Assembly (NCBI GenBank): GCA_963812795.1 | Contig: CAWEWG010000007.1 | Coordinates: 186,001-250,000 of the forward strand | Direction of reading: 5' to 3' | Source: Hyphomicrobium_A sp963812795 | GTDB lineage: Bacteria; Pseudomonadota; Alphaproteobacteria; Rhizobiales; Hyphomicrobiaceae | DNA: 64,000 bases | In this document: positions 61,042 through 64,000 of the stretch, piece after piece | Layout of the letters: the number at the start of each line of letters is the position of its first letter | Position numbering within the stretch: the first letter of the stretch is position 1 | Made by a program: the position numbers and the translations under genes | The notes under the pieces: model-generated | The model's database searches: none | What the model was told of the DNA's origin: nothing | What the model saw: only the letters and a program-made list of their open reading frames with translations

Positions 61042-61276
61042 GCTCGGCCGCCTTGCGGAGCATGGCTTCGCTTTGACGCGGCCATGACGGGTTGTTTGAA
61101 GGCGTCTCGATGGCTTCATTGTCAGATGACGGCGCGCAGGCCGCTACCGACGTAGCGGGATTTGCGCATGCGTTCGCCATTGTCCACCGCAACGGATATA
61201 CAGGCGGCGCTAGCGGACGAACGACCAACCCGTCGGGCAGCCCGGCAAACAAGCGGCGGCAGCGAGCGGAGAGCGT

Positions 61277-62125
61277 ATGCGTACGGTCCTCATCACCGGA
61301 ACGTCGGCAGGGTTCGGACAGCTGGCCACAGTCGAGCTGGCAACGCGCGGCTGGCGCGTCATCGCGACGATGCGCAACCTCGATCGCAAGGGGCCACTGG
61401 AAGCTGCGCTGGAGCAGTCGGGCGCGGCGAGGAACGTCGACATCGTGCAGCTCGACGTGACGGATGCGGATTCGATCATCAACGGCGTTGCCGAGGCGCT
61501 CACCATTACCGGCGGCTTCCTCGATGCCGTCGTGCATAACGCTGGCGTCGCCACCGGCGGCGCCTTCGAGGACATCCCTGACGCCGAGGTGCGCCGGGTG
61601 ATGGAGACCAACCTGTTCGGCGTCATGGCGCTGACGCGGGCGCTGCTGCCGACGTTCCGCAAGCAGCGGTCGGGGCGCATCGTGATCGTCTCCAGCGAGG
61701 CCGGGCTCGTCGGCCAGCCGTGCAATTCGATCTACGTGTCCTCCAAGTGGGCGGTGGAAGGCTGGGCGGAATCACTCGCCTTCGAGGCTGGGCAATTCGG
61801 CGTCGAGGTGCTGCTCGTCGAGCCGGGCCCGTACATCACCGACATCTGGCAGTCCTCGCCGCGTTTCAGCCCCGACAACAGCGCCTACCGTCCGTGGGCG
61901 CAGTACCTGTTCCGCGCCATCGATGCGCATGTCGCCGTAACGGGCGGCCAGCCGCAGGAGGTCGCCGAGCGCATCGCGCGCGTGCTGGAGGCGCCGCGAC
62001 CGCGCTTCCGCAATCCGGTGGGGAGCCAGGCGCGCATCGTTCATTTCGCCCGCGGGAAGTTCCCGAGCCGTTGGCTGCGCCGCGGTTTCGAGGCCTACCT
62101 GGGCTCCCGGCGCGTGCGCCTGTAG
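61277..62125 (+). CDS. Short-chain dehydrogenase/reductase (SDR)
   Basis: A 282-residue classical SDR. Cofactor motif TGTSAGFGQLA (TGxxxGxG), NAGVATGGAF, and the catalytic Ser/Tyr/Lys in IVIVSSEAGLVG and NSIYVSSKWAVEGWAESL (YxxxK). The extended C-terminus is usual for short retinol-type/NADP SDRs. Substrate unknown. The 235-base gap to sdhA has no feature I can support. Confidence 0.9.
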   Translation: MRTVLITGTSAGFGQLATVELATRGWRVIATMRNLDRKGPLEAALEQSGAARNVDIVQLDVTDADSIINGVAEALTITGGFLDAVVHNAGVATGGAFEDIPDAEVRRVMETNLFGVMALTRALLPTFRKQRSGRIVIVSSEAGLVGQPCNSIYVSSKWAVEGWAESLAFEAGQFGVEVLLVEPGPYITDIWQSSPRFSPDNSAYRPWAQYLFRAIDAHVAVTGGQPQEVAERIARVLEAPRPRFRNPVGSQARIVHFARGKFPSRWLRRGFEAYLGSRRVRL

Positions 62126-62261
62126 CGGGATCGCCACGGCGGTCCAAGCACTTGGCTACGTCGGCTCCGCCAGCCTCAAATCGCGCCAGATTCCATGCAA
62201 GTATTGTCAGCCTCCATACCGTTCCCGGTTGAGGCGTACGCTCAGGTATCAGGAAACGAAC

Positions 62262-62828
62262 ATGGACACGAAATTGTGCATGCGGCTGGCCTTCGTGGCG
62301 GCCGCTTTTTCAGTTCTGGCAGCGCTACCGGCTGCTGCCGCTGATGATTGCAAAGAAGCCGTCAAGGCAGAAGGCAAGCCCGCTTCGCTTCGCGACCTCG
62401 GCGCTTACCCGAACTCGCTGCTCGCCTGGCGCTCAGCGGTGAAGGAGAAGTTCGGCGGCGAATATAACTCCTGGCGTTATTCGAAGGACGCCAAGGTCGA
62501 CTGTACCGAGAAGGCCGGTCAGTGGACCTGCGTGCGCACCGCCAAGCCGTGCAAGGATCTGCTCAGCCGCGCACTTGGCGGAGCGAAGGAAGCCGTCAAG
62601 GACGTCGTGAAGCGGGATTGCAAGGCGGAGTCACTCCAGTCCTACGGCGCCGCCAAGAAGGACAAGAAGGCAGCCCTCTCCGAGGCCGAAACCGGCTGGG
62701 AGCTCGACGCGCGCAAGAAGCACGGCAAGGAATACGCGGTTTGGAAGAGCGCCACCGAGACGGACATCGACTGTCACGATGTCAAGGGTGGCGTCCAGTG
62801 CATCGCCGTCGGCACGCCCTGCAAGTAA
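62262..62828 (+). CDS. Secreted Cys-rich protein with exact 90-residue internal duplication
   Basis: A 188-residue protein with an N-terminal signal peptide (LAFVAAAFSVLAALPAAA). It has two copies of one module: Cys30, Trp56, Trp71, Cys81, Cys90, Cys97 recur at 120, 146, 161, 171, 180 and 187, exactly 90 residues later. Conserved residues include KxxxGxEYxxW and DC...C...PCK. The six-Cys frame suggests two disulfide-bonded domains in the periplasm. I do not recognise the family. Confidence 0.7.
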   Translation: MDTKLCMRLAFVAAAFSVLAALPAAAADDCKEAVKAEGKPASLRDLGAYPNSLLAWRSAVKEKFGGEYNSWRYSKDAKVDCTEKAGQWTCVRTAKPCKDLLSRALGGAKEAVKDVVKRDCKAESLQSYGAAKKDKKAALSEAETGWELDARKKHGKEYAVWKSATETDIDCHDVKGGVQCIAVGTPCK

Positions 62829-62857
62829 CGAGCTCGCTCAAGCTAAGGCAAAAAGAA

Positions 62858-62888
62858 AAGCGGCGACCGAGATGCTCGGTCGCCGCTT
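62858..62888 (-). terminator. Rho-independent terminator downstream of pqqA
   Basis: Perfect stem of 13 base pairs (AAGCGGCGACCGA / TCGGTCGCCGCTT) with a five-base GATGC loop. On the minus strand it is followed by TTCTTTTT, 24 bases past the pqqA stop. On the plus strand it has no T-run, so it mainly serves pqqA. Confidence 0.9.
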
Positions 62889-62912
62889 CTATAATCAGCT
62901 ACTCAGATCGAG

Positions 62913-63002
62913 TTAGATGATGTCGATCTCGGCCGGCATGTACGAAGTGACCTCGAGGCCAACTTCCTGCTCGCGAACGGCCGGCTTGCTCCAAACCTTC
63001 AT
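62913..63002 (-). CDS. pqqA: PQQ precursor peptide PqqA
   Basis: A 29-residue peptide MKVWSKPAVREQEVGLEVTS followed by YMPAEIDII. The Glu17-Val-Thr-Ser-Tyr21 (ExxxY) core is the glutamate-tyrosine pair cross-linked by PqqE and turned into PQQ. A strong ribosome-binding sequence GGAGGAAAT precedes the ATG, and a 13-base-pair terminator follows. It stands alone: no pqqB, C, D or E is next to it, as in the separate pqqA copies of some methylotrophs. It is too short for most ORF cut-offs. Confidence 0.9.
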   Translation of the reverse strand: MKVWSKPAVREQEVGLEVTSYMPAEIDII

Positions 63003-63045
63003 GGTGATTTCCTCCATTGAAACTGGCGAACCGCCTGTCCGCCTA

Positions 63046-63136
63046 GTTCGATAACGGCACCATAGCAAGGACGTTCGATAACTAGAAATCGCAATCGCGT
63101 GATCTGATTATCAGAAAAACTTATCGGTCCGATAAG
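63046..63136. promoter_or_regulatory. GATAA-containing repeats upstream of pqqA
   Basis: Two identical GTTCGATAAC sequences at 63046-63055 and 63073-63082 (27 bases apart), the palindrome CTGATTATCAG at 63105-63115, and the inverted repeat CTTATCGG-T-CCGATAAG at 63120-63136. They lie 44-134 bases upstream of the pqqA start. The arrangement looks like a regulator-binding region, but no regulator family is recognised. Confidence 0.5.
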
Positions 63137-63292
63137 CACCCGAAGGGGTCGGAGCGCCCGTCCAGAGCGCCGCATAGATGCAATTTTAGCTAAAGCCGAT
63201 GAGGCGCCTTTGCGGAAGCCTCAGCTTAAACGCGTAGGGTTGGCCCATGCCCGGCGCACTGCCCGGGCCCGACATTCAAGGGGCCACTCGTC

Positions 63293-63781
63293 ATGTATGC
63301 ATCGAAAACGCCATTGCTGATGCTTGCTGCAATCACGGCGTTCGGAATTCTCAGCGCGCCGGTCGGCGCCGCCGAGACCGCCGCCGACGTTCCCAAGGAC
63401 TCCTATTACAACGATCCGCTGACAGCGGCCGAGCGGAGCGGCATCGCGCAGGAGGAGAACGTATCCCCGAACGACGGACGCGCCTCCGTGCCGAATGCTG
63501 CCGATGACGGCGTCATCCCCGATGCTGCCGACAAGGCCGACCGCAAAGCGGCGACCGAAACGCCGGAGCAGAATCGCAAGGAAGACGTCGACCGCGGCGC
63601 CGTGAAGGGCGGCGAGAGCGAGGCGGACGCGATCCTCGATGAGTCCAAGAAGGACTTCAAGGTATCCAAGAAGGATCTCGCCGGCTGCATGAAGGACTGG
63701 GATCCGCAGACGCAGATGAGCAAGGCGGAGTGGGAAGAGAGCTGCCGCACGACGCTCGAGTACTTCCCGGACGGCCAATGA
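63293..63781 (+). CDS. Hypothetical secreted protein
   Basis: A 162-residue protein with a signal peptide (LLMLAAITAFGILSAPVGAA). The mature part is very polar and Ala/Asp/Glu/Lys-rich (residues 30-110, probably disordered), followed by a short domain VSKKDLAGCMKDWDPQTQMS, then KAEWEESCRTTLEYFPDGQ with two Cys. I do not recognise the family. It starts 290 bases from pqqA, divergent from it. Confidence 0.65.
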   Translation: MYASKTPLLMLAAITAFGILSAPVGAAETAADVPKDSYYNDPLTAAERSGIAQEENVSPNDGRASVPNAADDGVIPDAADKADRKAATETPEQNRKEDVDRGAVKGGESEADAILDESKKDFKVSKKDLAGCMKDWDPQTQMSKAEWEESCRTTLEYFPDGQ

Positions 63782-63850
63782 AATGACGCGCGGCGTGCGG
63801 CGCCAGTCAAGCCGCACGTCCTAGCGCCGAATATCTGCAAGGAGACGCCC

Positions 63851-64000
63851 ATGCTACGCCGCGCCGTTGCCACCCTTTGTGCGGGACTGATGGCCACCAC
63901 TCCCGCTTTCGCCTGCACGGATGTCCGCCTCATCGCCGGCGATGGTTCGGCGATGACGGTGCGCACCATGGAATTCGCCATGGAGCTCGACAGCGAGGTG
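63851..64000 (+). CDS. Choloylglycine hydrolase-family Ntn hydrolase (N-terminal part, cut by window end)
   Basis: Only the first 50 residues are visible. A signal peptide MLRRAVATLCAGLMATTPAF ends at Ala21. The next residue is Cys22, followed by TDVRLIAGDGSAMTVRTMEF, the typical N-terminal-nucleophile start of penicillin V acylase and bile-salt hydrolase relatives, which would be exposed by signal-peptide removal. The rest lies beyond the window, so substrate and completeness cannot be judged. Confidence 0.8.
   Translation, partial: MLRRAVATLCAGLMATTPAFACTDVRLIAGDGSAMTVRTMEFAMELDSEV

Overview
The window is GC-rich chromosomal DNA from an alphaproteobacterium, most likely order Hyphomicrobiales (Rhizobiales) and plausibly Hyphomicrobium-like. 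The basis is the gene order mnmE-mnmG-rsmG-parA-parB, the hemE/ppsR junction, clade-typical proteins (IalB, DUF2794, DUF2865, FxsA, a Tim44-like protein), a mesaconyl-CoA hydratase of the ethylmalonyl-CoA pathway, and a pqqA gene. No rRNA, tRNA, CRISPR array, prophage or insertion sequence was found. The placement is inference; no database was searched.

Layout. 0-4 kb: the tail of a HipA-like kinase, two small genes, an Amt ammonium transporter, an unrecognised protein and YggS. 4-10 kb: leuS-lptE-holA, an adenosine-type sugar kinase and a hypothetical gene. 10-17.6 kb: coaA-hisE, then parB-parA-rsmG-mnmG-mnmE on the minus strand, carrying four parS-like palindromes. 17.6-21 kb: a thioredoxin-like DUF255 protein and a sterol-desaturase-family protein on the plus strand, separating mnmE from rho. 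21-24.1 kb: rho, hemJ and hemE on the minus strand. 24.1-24.5 kb: a gene-free gap between hemE and ppsR with an AT-rich block and a DnaA-box-like sequence, the best candidate for the chromosome origin. 24.5-28.2 kb: ppsR-maf-aroE-coaE-dnaQ on the plus strand. 28-44 kb: secB, fxsA, tim44-like, mltA, smr, ialB, an RNA methyltransferase, a quinone oxidoreductase, DUF2865, thpR, tesA, a YbbA/YbbP-type ABC system, a Bax-inhibitor-1 protein, DUF2794 and an M3 peptidase. 44-51 kb: DUF1223, aconitase, and the cytochrome c maturation genes ccmABCDG. 51-56 kb: a beta-carbonic anhydrase divergent from a SulP transporter, then nhaA and pdxY. 56-61 kb: a CitE-like lyase, mesaconyl-CoA hydratase and sdhCDA. 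61-64 kb: an SDR, a duplicated cysteine-rich secreted protein, a 29-residue pqqA, another secreted protein and the start of an Ntn hydrolase.

How it works together. The centre is an origin-proximal housekeeping block in which genes read away from the hemE-ppsR gap on both sides, with the ParABS segregation system 8-12 kb away. The right part is central carbon metabolism (aconitase, Sdh, ethylmalonyl-CoA steps), cytochrome c maturation and bicarbonate/sodium handling. PqqA with the ethylmalonyl-CoA genes suggests a PQQ-dependent, C1/C2-using lifestyle.

Data quality. Eleven conserved genes are split by single-base indels (I count about 24 insertions and 7 deletions, 12 of them in the M3 peptidase). 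They fall in 14.6-21.5, 33.8-38.6 and 42.2-46.9 kb. Essential genes such as mnmG and rho are among them, so I read most of these as sequence errors and give full gene spans rather than the broken open frames.
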